DNA from: Micromonospora costi
Lineage (GTDB): Bacteria > Actinomycetota > Actinomycetes > Mycobacteriales > Micromonosporaceae
DNA length: 64,000 bases
NCBI RefSeq assembly: GCF_003626655.1
Contig: NZ_RBAN01000006.1
Coordinates: forward strand, 62,001-126,000
Direction of reading: 5' to 3'
The notes beneath the pieces are model-generated. The model had not been told where the DNA came from. It was given only the letters and a program-made list of their open reading frames with translations, and searched no databases. Positions 8,432 through 18,676 of this stretch are shown here, in pieces; position 1 is the stretch's first letter, and every line of letters begins with the position of its first letter. The translations under genes and the position numbers were made by a program.

Positions 8432-9609
8432 CCGTACGGCAGCCGGTCGGTGACGATCACCCCGATCGTCACGAGCACGGCCACCGCCGTTCCCGCCGCC
8501 ACCGGCAGCCGCAGGGCCACCGCCACCGGTGCCGCCGCCAGCAGCACCGGCACGGCGGCCGCCCGTCCGACCCACCCGCGGCGCACCAGCACCACCTGGT
8601 ACGCGGCGTGCCCGGCGAGGAACAGCGCCGGCCCACCGAACACGACCAGTGCGCTGCCCACGTCCAGCGGCACACCCGGCCCGCCGAGCAGCCGCTCGTC
8701 GCCGACCGCGCTCACGATGATGCCCGCCACCATCACCGGGTGCAGGTAGTTGAACGCGAGGCGGCTCAACCGCCCGGTCCGCTCGCCCGCGCGCGTCAGC
8801 GCCGCGATCCCGGCCTCCGCCGCCCGCGCGAAGTACACCCACCACAGCGCCACCGACCCGGCGAACGCCAACAGGAACGCGCCCATCGTCACCCGGCCCG
8901 GATGGCGGGCCAGGAGCCCCCCGGTGACCAGGATCGACTCGCCCAGCGCGATGAGGATGAACGCCTGGCACCGCTGGGCCAGGTGCCCGCCCTCCACCTC
9001 CCACCGCTCGGGGCGGGTACGTCGCCCGCCCGGCGTGGGGAACCCGATCGCCAGCCCCAGCATCTCCACGGCGATGACCGCCGTCCACAGCAGCTCACGC
9101 GCCGGCGACCCGACCAGCCCGCCGGTCACGGCCAGCAGCGACGTGCCGACGAACCATGGCAGTCCCTGCCGGAACCCGGGCTCCAACCGGGGCTGGCCGC
9201 GCACCGCCCACAACACGAAGGTGACCCGGCCGAGCTGGACGGCGGCGTACGTCGCAGCCAAGAGCAGCCCGCTGCCGGCGAACGCGCCCGGCACCGCCGC
9301 GGACAGCAGCAGGCTGCCCAGCATCACCGCCAGCAGCATGACCCGGACCGGGGTGCGGTCGGGGCGCAACGAGTTCGTCACCCACGCCGTGTAGATCCAC
9401 ACCAGCCAGAGCAGCCCGAGCAGGATCGCGGTGCGCGCAGCGCCCAGCGGATCCGGGTGGCTGATCAGGAACTGGGCCAGCTGCGTGACGGTGAAGACGT
9501 ACACCAGGTCGAAGAACAGCTCCGTCGACGTGGTCGGCTCCACGCCGCGGTGCTCGCGCAGCAGGTGCGGCCGGAGCGGACCCGCCGGCGGCGGGTCAGA
9601 ACGGGTCAC
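8398..9609 (-). CDS. low temperature requirement protein A (LtrA) family membrane protein
   Basis: A 403-residue protein with about twelve hydrophobic segments. The LtrA signature follows residue 20: TTSTELFFDLVYVFTVTQLA, then LLWLVWIYTAWVTN and FILIALGESILVTG near residue 240. LtrA was named from a Listeria cold-growth mutant; its molecular activity is unknown. The GTG at 9609 is preferred because it leaves a short cytoplasmic tail. It overlaps the stop of the upstream gene by 14 bp, so the pair is likely translationally coupled. The 3' end overlaps tdk. A second LtrA paralogue lies at 28520-29701. Confidence 0.88.
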   Translation of the reverse strand: MTRSDPPPAGPLRPHLLREHRGVEPTTSTELFFDLVYVFTVTQLAQFLISHPDPLGAARTAILLGLLWLVWIYTAWVTNSLRPDRTPVRVMLLAVMLGSLLLSAAVPGAFAGSGLLLAATYAAVQLGRVTFVLWAVRGQPRLEPGFRQGLPWFVGTSLLAVTGGLVGSPARELLWTAVIAVEMLGLAIGFPTPGGRRTRPERWEVEGGHLAQRCQAFILIALGESILVTGGLLARHPGRVTMGAFLLAFAGSVALWWVYFARAAEAGIAALTRAGERTGRLSRLAFNYLHPVMVAGIIVSAVGDERLLGGPGVPLDVGSALVVFGGPALFLAGHAAYQVVLVRRGWVGRAAAVPVLLAAAPVAVALRLPVAAGTAVAVLVTIGVIVTDRLPYGQPRGPRSPLR

Positions 9610-10054
9610 CGCAGATACGCCAGTCGCCGTCCTCCCGGACCACCGGCAGCTCACGCCTCTCGGTGACCCCGCTGTCGCGGGTCAGCTGCACCGTCACCGT
9701 CCCGTGCGGGCGCCCACCCCGGGTCGTCACCGACACGTCCACGATCTCGTAGTCCCGCACCTCCGGGGGCGTACGCACCCAGCTGGTGAAGCCGATCTCG
9801 CTCCACTTCTTCCGGGCGTCGGCGCACAACCGGTCGTAAGCGCCGCCGGTGTCGCCCACGGTGACCTCGCGCAGGAACTCGTCGGCCGTCTCCCGCACCG
9901 GACCGGCCGCCTGGGTGACCACCTGCAGGTTGCGCACCCCGAGCCCGGCCACCCCCACGCAGCACACGGCCACGCCGACACCGGCGAACACGAGCCCCGT
10001 ACGCATCGGACGGCGACGCCGGGCCGGCCGGCTCCACGCCTGCCCCGTGCCCAC
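9596..10054 (-). CDS. small membrane-anchored protein of unknown function
   Basis: A 152-residue protein with a basic N-terminus, one hydrophobic segment (about residues 18-38, LVFAGVGVAVCCVGVAGLGV) and an exported domain of about 110 residues. The pattern DEFLREVTVGDTGGAYDRLC, a central VRTPPEVRDYEIVDV strand and a final DGDWRICG recall NTF2-like/DUF4878 domains. Two cysteines, in LCAD and ICGD, could form a disulphide. It is not a lipoprotein: no lipobox is seen. GTG at 10054 follows a TACGGT element by several bases. It is coupled to the LtrA gene, so the two may act together at the membrane. Confidence 0.65.
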   Translation of the reverse strand: MGTGQAWSRPARRRRPMRTGLVFAGVGVAVCCVGVAGLGVRNLQVVTQAAGPVRETADEFLREVTVGDTGGAYDRLCADARKKWSEIGFTSWVRTPPEVRDYEIVDVSVTTRGGRPHGTVTVQLTRDSGVTERRELPVVREDGDWRICGDPF

Positions 10055-10168
10055 GCCCCGACCGTAGAGAACCGGACCGGCCCGCGGGCGGCAAACGCCT
10101 CTGTCGCCGGCGCCACCGCATCGTCTACCGTCGGGCGCACCACCCCCGCACGCGCCAGGAGCGAGAGC

Positions 10169-11872
<1,704 letters not shown>

Positions 11873-12164
11873 CCCTCGGCGGTCAGGAACCGGGGGACCC
11901 GGTGATCGAGCGGGGCGTCCCCGGGCTGCCGCGCCGCCGGCGCCGCCCTGGTGTGCCGCGACGCCGATGGGCGCCTCGCCGCCTGGTCCACCGGCGGCTG
12001 ACCCGGCGGCCCGGGGCACCGGGTGAACCGCCCGTGTCGGGTGGGCGAAACGCAGGTGAATTGTGGTGCGCGGGCCGGGTCGACGGGGTGTGTGCTCGGC
12101 TAATCTGGGCGCCGCTCGTGATCACCGCGGCTGACATGCCCGCCTCCTCCCCGAAACTGGTGTC
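11873..12164. other. non-coding stretch upstream of the glycan operon
   Basis: No convincing gene in this GC-rich spacer. It contains a possible promoter for the downstream operon: TAATCT at about 12103-12108, a good minus-10 without an obvious minus-35. No hairpin stands out after the dehydrogenase stop. Confidence 0.4.
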
Positions 12165-12269
12165 GTGGTCCAGAACGCGTCGTCCACCCCGCCCGCGCAA
12201 CAGCCGACGTCACCAGCCCGCACGCCGTGGCGGGCGCCGCTGCGCCGCGCCGGCCGGTCGGAGGTCTGA
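12165..12269 (+). CDS. possible 34-residue leader peptide
   Basis: A GTG-initiated reading frame of 34 codons, rich in Ser, Pro and Arg. Its TGA touches the ATG of the glycosyltransferase (TGAATG). The downstream ribosome site GGAGG lies inside its last codons, so translation would be coupled. It has no recognisable domain and may simply be chance; composition is like neighbouring non-coding frames. Confidence 0.25.
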   Translation: MVQNASSTPPAQQPTSPARTPWRAPLRRAGRSEV

Positions 12270-14585
12270 ATGCCGCCGCGGCTCAGCGTCGTCGTCCCCT
12301 TCTACAACGTCGCCGCGTACATCGGTGACTGCCTCGAGTCCATCGCCCGGCAGACCTTCTCCGACCTCGAGGTGGTGCTGGTCGACGACGGGTCGCGGGA
12401 CGCCAGCGCCGAGGTGGCCGCCGAGTTCTGTGCCCGCGACCCGCGGTTCCGGGTCGTCCGCCAGGAAAACCAGGGGCTGGGCCCGGCCCGCAACACGGGT
12501 ATCGCGCACAGCACCGGCGAGTACCTGACGTTCGTCGACAGCGACGACCTGGTCCCGCCGCACGCGTACGAGCTCATGGTCGGCTCCCTCGACCGCACCG
12601 GCTCGTCGCTGGCTGCCGGCAACGCCCGCCGGTTCAACAACACGCTCGGCGTCCGCGCCGCCTACCTGCACCGGACGATCTTCGCCGCCGACCGGGCGGT
12701 CACCCACATCCTCGAGTACCCGGCGCTGGCGCTGGACCGGATGGTGTGGAACAAGGTGTACCGCCGGTCGTTCTGGGACGAGCACGACTACCGCTTCCCG
12801 GCGATCCGGTACGAGGACTACCCGGTCACCATGCGCACCCACCTCGACGCCGTGACCGTCGACTGTCTCAGCGCCCCGGTCTACTTCTGGCGTGAGCGGG
12901 AGTCCGGCGAGTCAATCACCCAGCAGAAGTACGTCTTCGCGAACCTCGCCGACCGGGTCACCTCGGCGCTCATGGTGCTCGACCTGGTCGACGAACGCGC
13001 CCCCGAGCTGCGCGGGCGGGTGCACGCCCACTTCGCCGAGATCGACCTGCCCACCATCCTGCAGGGGTTCGGCACGATCGCCGAGCACGAACAGCAGCCG
13101 CTGGTGGAGCTGGGCCGGCGCCTGCTGGGGCGCCTGGAGCCCGACGTGCTGGCGAAGGCCCGGTCCTTCGAACGGCTCCAGGTGCAGGCCCTGGCCGCCG
13201 GCGACGCCGACCTGCTGCGCCGGCTCGCCGCGTTCCGCGCCGACGCCGGTCAGCGCGGCGGCGTACGCGCCCACCGCCACGGGGTGCTGCCCTGGCGGTA
13301 CGAGACCCGCTACCCCACCCCGGACGGCGCCTCGCCGTCGGTGCCGCGCCGGCTGTACCGGCTGCCCCGGCGCGACCTGCAGCTGCACACCACGGTGTCC
13401 CGGGTCGACTGGGACGACGACGGGCTGGTCGTGCAGGGCACCGCCGACATCCGGCACGCCCCCCGCCCGGCCGACGAGTCGTGGCGGTTGCGGATCTCGC
13501 TGGTCCGCGGCCTGCGAACCGTGCACCTGCCGGTACGCCGGTTCCAGGCCCGCGACTCGCACGGCGAGACCGCCCTGGTCGGCTTCGAGACGCGGGTGCC
13601 CCGGCGGCTGCTCACCGGCGTGGCCGCCGACGGGGCCTGGCCGCATCTGACCGTCGACCTGCGCGCCGGCGGGCTGCACCGGCGCGGCCCGCTGCGCACC
13701 GTCGGGTACGGCGGCGGGCAGTACCCCGACGGGGCGTGGGTGACCGAGGACCTGTGGCTGCAACCCACCAGCGGTGGCGACCGGTTCATGCTGCGGCCGG
13801 TGCACCGCCCGGTGGAGGTCACCGACGCGACCGTCGACGGAGACGTCCTGATCCTCTCGGGTCGGCTGTCCGCGCCGACCGCCGACCCGGCGCTGCGCGT
13901 GGCGCGTTCCTCGGGCACCCTGCGCGTGCCCCTGGAGACGGGGACGGGCAGCGACGAGCGGGGCTTCACCGCCCGGATCCCGGTCACCGACCTGATCGAC
14001 ACCGCCAACCCGGACGACCCGTTCACCCTGCGCACCGCCCGGGTGCCGCGCCTCGACCAGGGCGCCAACGGACCCCTGCTGCTCGCCACCGGCCTGCGGC
14101 GGTCGGTGTACACCGTGCACGACGGGCGGCTGCTGACCGTCACCCGCTCGCCCGGGCAGTACGTCAACCTGTTCGAGGGGCCGGTGCGGCTGCACGCCGA
14201 CACCGTCGAGGTGTCCGGCGGCGACGGCGGGCAGCGCCTCACCGTCGCCGGCCCGTGGTGGGACGGCCGGGATCCCGGCGCGGTGGTGTGGCGGCGCTTC
14301 CGGGAGGGGTCGGACGAGCACGTCGACGTGCCGTGCCACGGCGTGCACGACCGCAAGGGCTGGTCGGCCGAGGTGGCCGTGGCGGACCTGCTGCCCGCCC
14401 AGCCGGGCGACGGCTACGAGGTCACCGACTGGACGCTGTTCGTCGTACCCGGTGACGGGACGTCGCCGTACGCCGTGCAGGCCGACGCCTACCTCATGGC
14501 CCGGCTGCCGATCGACCTGACCGTGGCGGGGTCGGCGGTGCGGATCCTGCCGCGGGCCGGCCGGCTGCACCTGGAGGTGGTCTGA
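12270..14585 (+). CDS. GT2-family glycosyltransferase with long C-terminal domain
   Basis: A 771-residue protein. Residues 1-230 form a GT-A fold family 2 transferase: RLSVVVPFYNVAAYIGDCLE, EVVLVDDGSRD (about 35-45), the metal-binding DSDD at about 90-93 and an acid-base region around RYEDYPVTMR (about 178). Residues 330-771 are predicted beta-rich and resemble no domain I can name; in teichoic-acid polymerases such C-terminal regions aid substrate binding. There is no signal or membrane helix, so it should work at the inner membrane face. The ATG follows GGAGGTCTGA. It opens a three-gene operon, with the next start 1 bp after its stop. Confidence 0.82.
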   Translation: MPPRLSVVVPFYNVAAYIGDCLESIARQTFSDLEVVLVDDGSRDASAEVAAEFCARDPRFRVVRQENQGLGPARNTGIAHSTGEYLTFVDSDDLVPPHAYELMVGSLDRTGSSLAAGNARRFNNTLGVRAAYLHRTIFAADRAVTHILEYPALALDRMVWNKVYRRSFWDEHDYRFPAIRYEDYPVTMRTHLDAVTVDCLSAPVYFWRERESGESITQQKYVFANLADRVTSALMVLDLVDERAPELRGRVHAHFAEIDLPTILQGFGTIAEHEQQPLVELGRRLLGRLEPDVLAKARSFERLQVQALAAGDADLLRRLAAFRADAGQRGGVRAHRHGVLPWRYETRYPTPDGASPSVPRRLYRLPRRDLQLHTTVSRVDWDDDGLVVQGTADIRHAPRPADESWRLRISLVRGLRTVHLPVRRFQARDSHGETALVGFETRVPRRLLTGVAADGAWPHLTVDLRAGGLHRRGPLRTVGYGGGQYPDGAWVTEDLWLQPTSGGDRFMLRPVHRPVEVTDATVDGDVLILSGRLSAPTADPALRVARSSGTLRVPLETGTGSDERGFTARIPVTDLIDTANPDDPFTLRTARVPRLDQGANGPLLLATGLRRSVYTVHDGRLLTVTRSPGQYVNLFEGPVRLHADTVEVSGGDGGQRLTVAGPWWDGRDPGAVVWRRFREGSDEHVDVPCHGVHDRKGWSAEVAVADLLPAQPGDGYEVTDWTLFVVPGDGTSPYAVQADAYLMARLPIDLTVAGSAVRILPRAGRLHLEVV

Positions 14586-14586
14586 C

Positions 14587-15417
14587 GTGCACCATCACAA
14601 CCACTACTACGGCCAGGCGCACATTCTCGCCCGCTACTGCGGCCTCGACGACGAGTTCCCGCCGCGCATCCGCGGCTACCTGCAGCACGGGTGGAACGTG
14701 GCGTGCGGCTGGAACCCCGCGCACGAGTTCTTCGACGGCGCGTGGCGGTACGTGTGGAGCGACGGGCCCCGCCGCCGTGGCCACTTCCTCGGCCGGCGCA
14801 ACTACCACGTGACCGGCGCGCCGTGGCTCTACCTCCAGGAGATGGAGCCCGACCTCGGCCGGGTGCCCGACGACGAGCGCCGGGGCACCCTGTGGTTCCT
14901 CTTCCACGGCTGGGAGGGCGGCAAGATCCACGGCGATCACGCCCGCCTCATCGATGAGATCCGGGAGACCGAGACCGAACCGGTGACCGTCAGCCTCTAC
15001 TACACCGAGTACGAGCGCCCCGAGGTCCGCGCGGTCTACGAGCGGGCCGGGTTCGACGTGATCTGCTTCGGCCGGCGCGGCTGGAACTACGAGGGCACCG
15101 ACCGGCGGTTCCTCTACAAGCAGCTCGAGGCGTTCCGCCGGCACAGGCGGGTGGCGGCCAACCGGCTCAGCACCGCGGTGTTCTACGGCGTCGCGGCCGG
15201 CTGCCAGCCTGCCGTCTACGGCGACCCCATGGCCATGGAGGGCGAGAACCCGCTGTTCGGGGGCACCGCCCGGGTCGCCCGCCTCTGGCCCGAGATGCAC
15301 GGCAAGGACATCGACCTCGCCACCGCGCGGGAGATCACCGACCAGGAACTCGGCCGGCCGTGGCTGCTGTCGCCCGCCGAGCTGCGCATGCTCTTCGATT
15401 GGAACCAGCGTGACTGA
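14587..15417 (+). CDS. uncharacterised glycan-operon protein
   Basis: A 276-residue soluble protein of unknown family. It opens with a histidine-rich stretch (HHHNHYYGQAHILARYCGLDD) and continues with LQHGWNVACGWNP, TLWFLFHGWEGG and SLYYTEYER. A late FYGVAAGCQPAVYGD segment resembles the donor-binding half of GT-B transferases or capsule-type phosphotransferases. It starts at GTG, 1 bp after the preceding stop, and overlaps the next gene by 8 bp, so all three are co-translated. The likely role is surface polysaccharide or teichoic-acid-like polymer assembly; this is inferred from position. Confidence 0.6.
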   Translation: MHHHNHYYGQAHILARYCGLDDEFPPRIRGYLQHGWNVACGWNPAHEFFDGAWRYVWSDGPRRRGHFLGRRNYHVTGAPWLYLQEMEPDLGRVPDDERRGTLWFLFHGWEGGKIHGDHARLIDEIRETETEPVTVSLYYTEYERPEVRAVYERAGFDVICFGRRGWNYEGTDRRFLYKQLEAFRRHRRVAANRLSTAVFYGVAAGCQPAVYGDPMAMEGENPLFGGTARVARLWPEMHGKDIDLATAREITDQELGRPWLLSPAELRMLFDWNQRD

Positions 15418-17080
15418 CACCAGCTCGACCGGTATCGCGGTGGTCCGCGGCGAGATGCAGCCGTGGAGCGACGCCACGGGCCCCCGGACACCGGCCGGCG
15501 GGCCCGTGCTCACCGCGTTCCTCGCCGACCTGCTCCCGCCGGCGTCCCACGCGCTCGTGCTCGGCCCACACGGACGCGACGTCGTGGAGGCGGTGGCCGC
15601 CCGCAGCACCGCGGTGACCGTGCTGCTCCGCTCGGTCAGCGACGCGACGGAACTGCACGCCGCGCTGGCCGCCACGAACGTGCGCGTGGTCGCCGGCGCG
15701 CTCGACGGCCTCGCCGACGAGGGCGGCCCGGCGTACGACCTGGTCGTGGCCGCCGACGGCCTGGACCGCGTCCTGGGGGCCGACTCGCCGGAGTGGGACT
15801 GGCCGCGCCGGGCCGCCGCGCTGGCGGGGCTGACCGCCCCGGACGCCACGGTCGTCGTCGGCCTCGGCAACGAGTTCGCCCTCACCGACCTGCTCGACCG
15901 CCGTCCCGCCCGGGATCGGCACGGCGACGACGAGTGGCGGCCCCTGCACGACGACCCCGCCCGCCCCGTCTCGCCGGGCCAGTTCCGGGACGCCCTGGCA
16001 GCCCGGGGACTGCACGTGACCGCCCTCTACGCGAGCTTCGACGTGGCGGGGACGGCGCACACCCTCCTCGACGTGGACGCCGCGACGGCCGGGCGCCCCG
16101 GCCACCCGGCGGTCCGGCTGGCCGTACGGGCGTTGGAGGCGGCCGCCGCCCGTCAACCGTTGCTCGCACCCGTGGCGGAGGGCGCCGACAACGCGGCCCG
16201 CGCGGGGCTGCTCGGCGCGGTCGCGCCCGGCTGGCTCGCCGTCTGCGGCGCCGGCGCGCCCCGGCACACCGCGTACGCCGACGCCGGCGACGGGCTGCTG
16301 GTGGCCGACCGGGACGGAGGCCGCTGGCGGGTCACGGTCACCGGCGGCGGGGTCGGCGCGGGCGCCCTCGCGCCGCTCGACACCGTGGCCGAGGTGCCCG
16401 ACACCGAGACGGTGGAGCGGCGGCTGCTGCGCCTCGCGGCGGCCGAGGACCTGCCGGGATTCCGCCGGGTGGCGGCACGGCTGGGCGACTGGGCCCGCAC
16501 CGACGGCGCCGGCCTGGTGGCCCGCCTCGACGACACGGGCATCGACGGCGACACGCTCACGCGTGGGCTGCTCGCCTGGCGTACCGCCGAGCCGGCCACG
16601 CCCGCGGAGCTGCTGGCGGCGGCCTGGCACCGCTTCCGCGACCGCCTGATCGGTGGCCACCACCGGCACCCGTGGCCGCCGTGGCTGACCGCCGACGACC
16701 TCGTGACCATGTGGCTGGGCATGTCCGGCGAGGAGGCGGACGCCGCGGCGCTCGCCCGGGGGCGGCGCCTCGCCGACGCCGTGGCCGCGGCCGTCGACGC
16801 CGGCCTGGCCGAGGTGGACCTGCGGGCGGTGCTCGCCGACGCGGAGGCCGCGCGGGTGCGGTCGGTGGAGCTGGCCGGGCACGTCGCCGGGCTGGAGCGC
16901 ACCATCCGGTTCCGCGACCAGCAGCTCAAGGCGCGGGAGAACCGCCTGCGGGCGCTGCGGTCGGAACTGCGCGCCCTCAAGGGCTCGCGGGCCGGGCAGC
17001 TGGCCGAGGCTATCCGGAAGGTGGCCGTGATCCGCGACCCGAAGCGGGTGGCGCGGGCGGTCAAGCGGCGCCTGCGCTGA
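15410..17080 (+). CDS. Rossmann-like protein with C-terminal coiled coil
   Basis: A 556-residue protein. Residues 35-210 show alternating strands and helices like a class I methyltransferase (ALVLGPHGRDVVEAVA, YDLVVAADGLDRVLG), but the glycine-rich SAM loop is degenerate, so catalytic activity is doubtful. Residues 215-470 are helical. Residues 480-556 form a coiled coil with many Leu-Arg heptads, ending in a strongly basic tail (KRVARAVKRRLR) that could touch membrane lipid or nucleic acid. It starts at GTG inside the end of the preceding gene. A perfect 14-bp hairpin ends the operon 5 bp past its stop. Confidence 0.6.
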   Translation: MTDTSSTGIAVVRGEMQPWSDATGPRTPAGGPVLTAFLADLLPPASHALVLGPHGRDVVEAVAARSTAVTVLLRSVSDATELHAALAATNVRVVAGALDGLADEGGPAYDLVVAADGLDRVLGADSPEWDWPRRAAALAGLTAPDATVVVGLGNEFALTDLLDRRPARDRHGDDEWRPLHDDPARPVSPGQFRDALAARGLHVTALYASFDVAGTAHTLLDVDAATAGRPGHPAVRLAVRALEAAAARQPLLAPVAEGADNAARAGLLGAVAPGWLAVCGAGAPRHTAYADAGDGLLVADRDGGRWRVTVTGGGVGAGALAPLDTVAEVPDTETVERRLLRLAAAEDLPGFRRVAARLGDWARTDGAGLVARLDDTGIDGDTLTRGLLAWRTAEPATPAELLAAAWHRFRDRLIGGHHRHPWPPWLTADDLVTMWLGMSGEEADAAALARGRRLADAVAAAVDAGLAEVDLRAVLADAEAARVRSVELAGHVAGLERTIRFRDQQLKARENRLRALRSELRALKGSRAGQLAEAIRKVAVIRDPKRVARAVKRRLR

Positions 17081-17084
17081 GGTG

Positions 17085-17123
17085 CCGCCGCGTACCTGAC
17101 AGGAGATGGCAGGTACGCGGCGG
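17085..17123 (+). terminator. terminator hairpin of the glycan operon
   Basis: CCGCCGCGTACCTG at 17085-17098 pairs perfectly with CAGGTACGCGGCGG at 17110-17123 around an 11-bp loop. There is no T run, as is common in actinomycetes. Because it ends 12 bp before the VOC gene, it may also affect that gene's expression. Confidence 0.7.
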
Positions 17124-17134
17124 AGACTGCCGGT

Positions 17135-17506
17135 ATGACAGTCAACGCCGACCTCGCCATGGTCAACCTGGACAGCTCCGACCCCGCCGCGCACGCCGCC
17201 TTCTACCACCGGGTGCTCGGCTGGGAGGTCACCCACAGCCAGCCCGAGTACGCCATGATCAGCGGCAACGGGGTGTCGATCGGCTTCGGGCTGGTCGAGG
17301 GGTACCGGCCGCCGTCGTGGCCGGACGACTCCGCGCAGAAGCGCTACCACCTGGACCTGTACGTCGACGACCTGGCCCTCGCGGAGAAGGAGTTCGTGGC
17401 CGCGGGCGCGTCGAAGCCCGACTTCCAGCCGGGCGGCGAGCGCTGGGTGGTGCTCATCGACCCGATCGGCCAGCCGTTCTGCATCTGTCCCCGCGCGCAG
17501 GGCTGA
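17135..17506 (+). CDS. VOC (glyoxalase/bleomycin-resistance fold) protein
   Basis: A 123-residue single-copy vicinal oxygen chelate protein with two beta-alpha-beta-beta-beta modules: DPAAHAAFYHRVLGWEV near residues 17-33, then RYHLDLYVDDLALAEKEFVAAG near 70-90, ending PIGQPFCICPR. The HLD and late Glu/Cys positions could supply metal ligands. Proteins of this size act as glyoxalases, isomerases, dioxygenases or antibiotic-binding proteins, and the context does not decide. The ATG at 17135 follows the upstream terminator closely. The gene is convergent with a tyrosine recombinase. Confidence 0.85.
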   Translation: MTVNADLAMVNLDSSDPAAHAAFYHRVLGWEVTHSQPEYAMISGNGVSIGFGLVEGYRPPSWPDDSAQKRYHLDLYVDDLALAEKEFVAAGASKPDFQPGGERWVVLIDPIGQPFCICPRAQG

Positions 17507-17513
17507 CCCTGCG

Positions 17514-17554
17514 GCGCCGGCCGCGGCGCGGCGATGTCGGGCCGTGGCCGGCGC
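17514..17554. terminator. hairpin between convergent VOC and recombinase genes
   Basis: GCGCCGGCC at 17514-17522 pairs with GGCCGGCGC at 17546-17554, with a long GC-rich loop. Its position between two converging genes suggests a bidirectional terminator. Confidence 0.4.
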
Positions 17555-17590
17555 ACTCTCGCGCGCTGCCGCGGCCCGCCTGCCGCACGG

Positions 17591-18589
17591 TCAGCCCCGG
17601 CGGCGCGACCGGGCCGCCCAGAGCACGTACGCCGGGTCCCGGTCGAGGTTGTGCCGGTCCCGGTCGTAGCGGCGGGTGGTCCGCGGATCGGCGTGCCCCA
17701 TGGCGTCCTGCACGTCCTCCAGCGGCACCCCCTCGGACCGGGCGGTGGTCGCGAAGGCGTGCCGCAACGAGTGCGGCGACAGCCGCGACCAGGCCGGTAT
17801 GCCCGCGGTACGCGCCAGCCGCCGGACCAGGCGGAACACCGCGTGCCGGTCCAGCCGGGCACCGGTCGCCGTGACCAGCAGCGGGCCGGTCAGCTCGGTC
17901 ACCGGCACGCCGGACGCCGTGGCGCGCTGCGCCAGGTAGGCGTCGACCGCGTAAGCGGTGCCGGGGGTGAGCGCCCGACGGCGGGCGCGGCCGCCCTTGC
18001 CCACGAATCGCAGGCTGCGGTGCCCCCGCTCCGCGCCGAGGTCCCCGACGTCGAGCGAGACCAGCTCCCCCACACGCAGCCCGAGGTCGGCCAGCAACGC
18101 GATGGCCGCCCGGGTACGCGCCGCGGTCGGCCCGGTCTCCGCCTCCGCCGCGGCCAGCAGGGCGTCCACCTCGTCCGGGGTGAGCCCCACGGTGGCCGAG
18201 TGGTCCCGGTCGACGCGGGGCCGGTCGGCGCCCGTCACCGGGTTCACCTCGACGGCCCGCAGCTTGGCGAGGAAGTCGTACCAGCTGGACAGGGCGGAGA
18301 GCTTGCGGGCCACGGTCGCGGGCGTCAGCGGCCGGCCGGTGCGCGGGCTGCGGGTGGCCTCCAGCGCCCGGGCGTACTCGTTGACGTGCAGGAAGCTCGC
18401 GCGCAGCGGGTCCAGGTCCCGCTCGGCGCACCAGCCGAGCCAGCCGGCGATGTCCCGGCGGTAGGCGTCGCGGGTGTGCGTGGACAGCCGCCGGTTGCGC
18501 AGCCACGCCTCGGTGACGTCCGCGGGGCCGGCGGGCAGCGCGGGCGCGGCCGACGGACGAGCCAGCGCCGGGGCGTCGGGGGCAACCAT
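17591..18589 (-). CDS. tyrosine recombinase (integrase/Xer family)
   Basis: A 332-residue tyrosine recombinase. Residues 25-115 are the SAM-like core-binding domain (WLRNRRLSTHTRDAYRRDI). Residues 130-320 are the catalytic domain with Arg172 in GLRVGELVSLD, His273 and Arg276 in HSLRHAF, His299 in MGHADPRTTRRY, and the nucleophile Tyr308. All catalytic residues are present, so it should be active. Size and layout are closest to XerC/XerD or small integrases. It stands alone: no excisionase, tRNA, att-like repeat or phage gene is visible nearby. Start ATG at 18589. Confidence 0.9.
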   Translation of the reverse strand: MVAPDAPALARPSAAPALPAGPADVTEAWLRNRRLSTHTRDAYRRDIAGWLGWCAERDLDPLRASFLHVNEYARALEATRSPRTGRPLTPATVARKLSALSSWYDFLAKLRAVEVNPVTGADRPRVDRDHSATVGLTPDEVDALLAAAEAETGPTAARTRAAIALLADLGLRVGELVSLDVGDLGAERGHRSLRFVGKGGRARRRALTPGTAYAVDAYLAQRATASGVPVTELTGPLLVTATGARLDRHAVFRLVRRLARTAGIPAWSRLSPHSLRHAFATTARSEGVPLEDVQDAMGHADPRTTRRYDRDRHNLDRDPAYVLWAARSRRRG

Positions 18590-18664
18590 GTGAAAAAGGT
18601 TCTCAGCTCCGGGTCGCGGAGGCGGTGAGGCGCGCCCGGACGGATCGTGCCCGGCCGGTCCGGA

Positions 18665-18670
18665 TACCGT
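18665..18670 (+). promoter_or_regulatory. minus-10 of a leaderless promoter for the WYL regulator
   Basis: TACCGT lies 6 bp before the GTG at 18677, the spacing expected when transcription starts at the first codon. Confidence 0.5.
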
Positions 18671-18676
18671 CGGACC

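Noticed and set aside
17085..17123. The hairpin before the VOC gene as a repressor operator.
   Set aside because: A 14-bp GC-rich stem 5 bp after a stop codon is better explained as a terminator.
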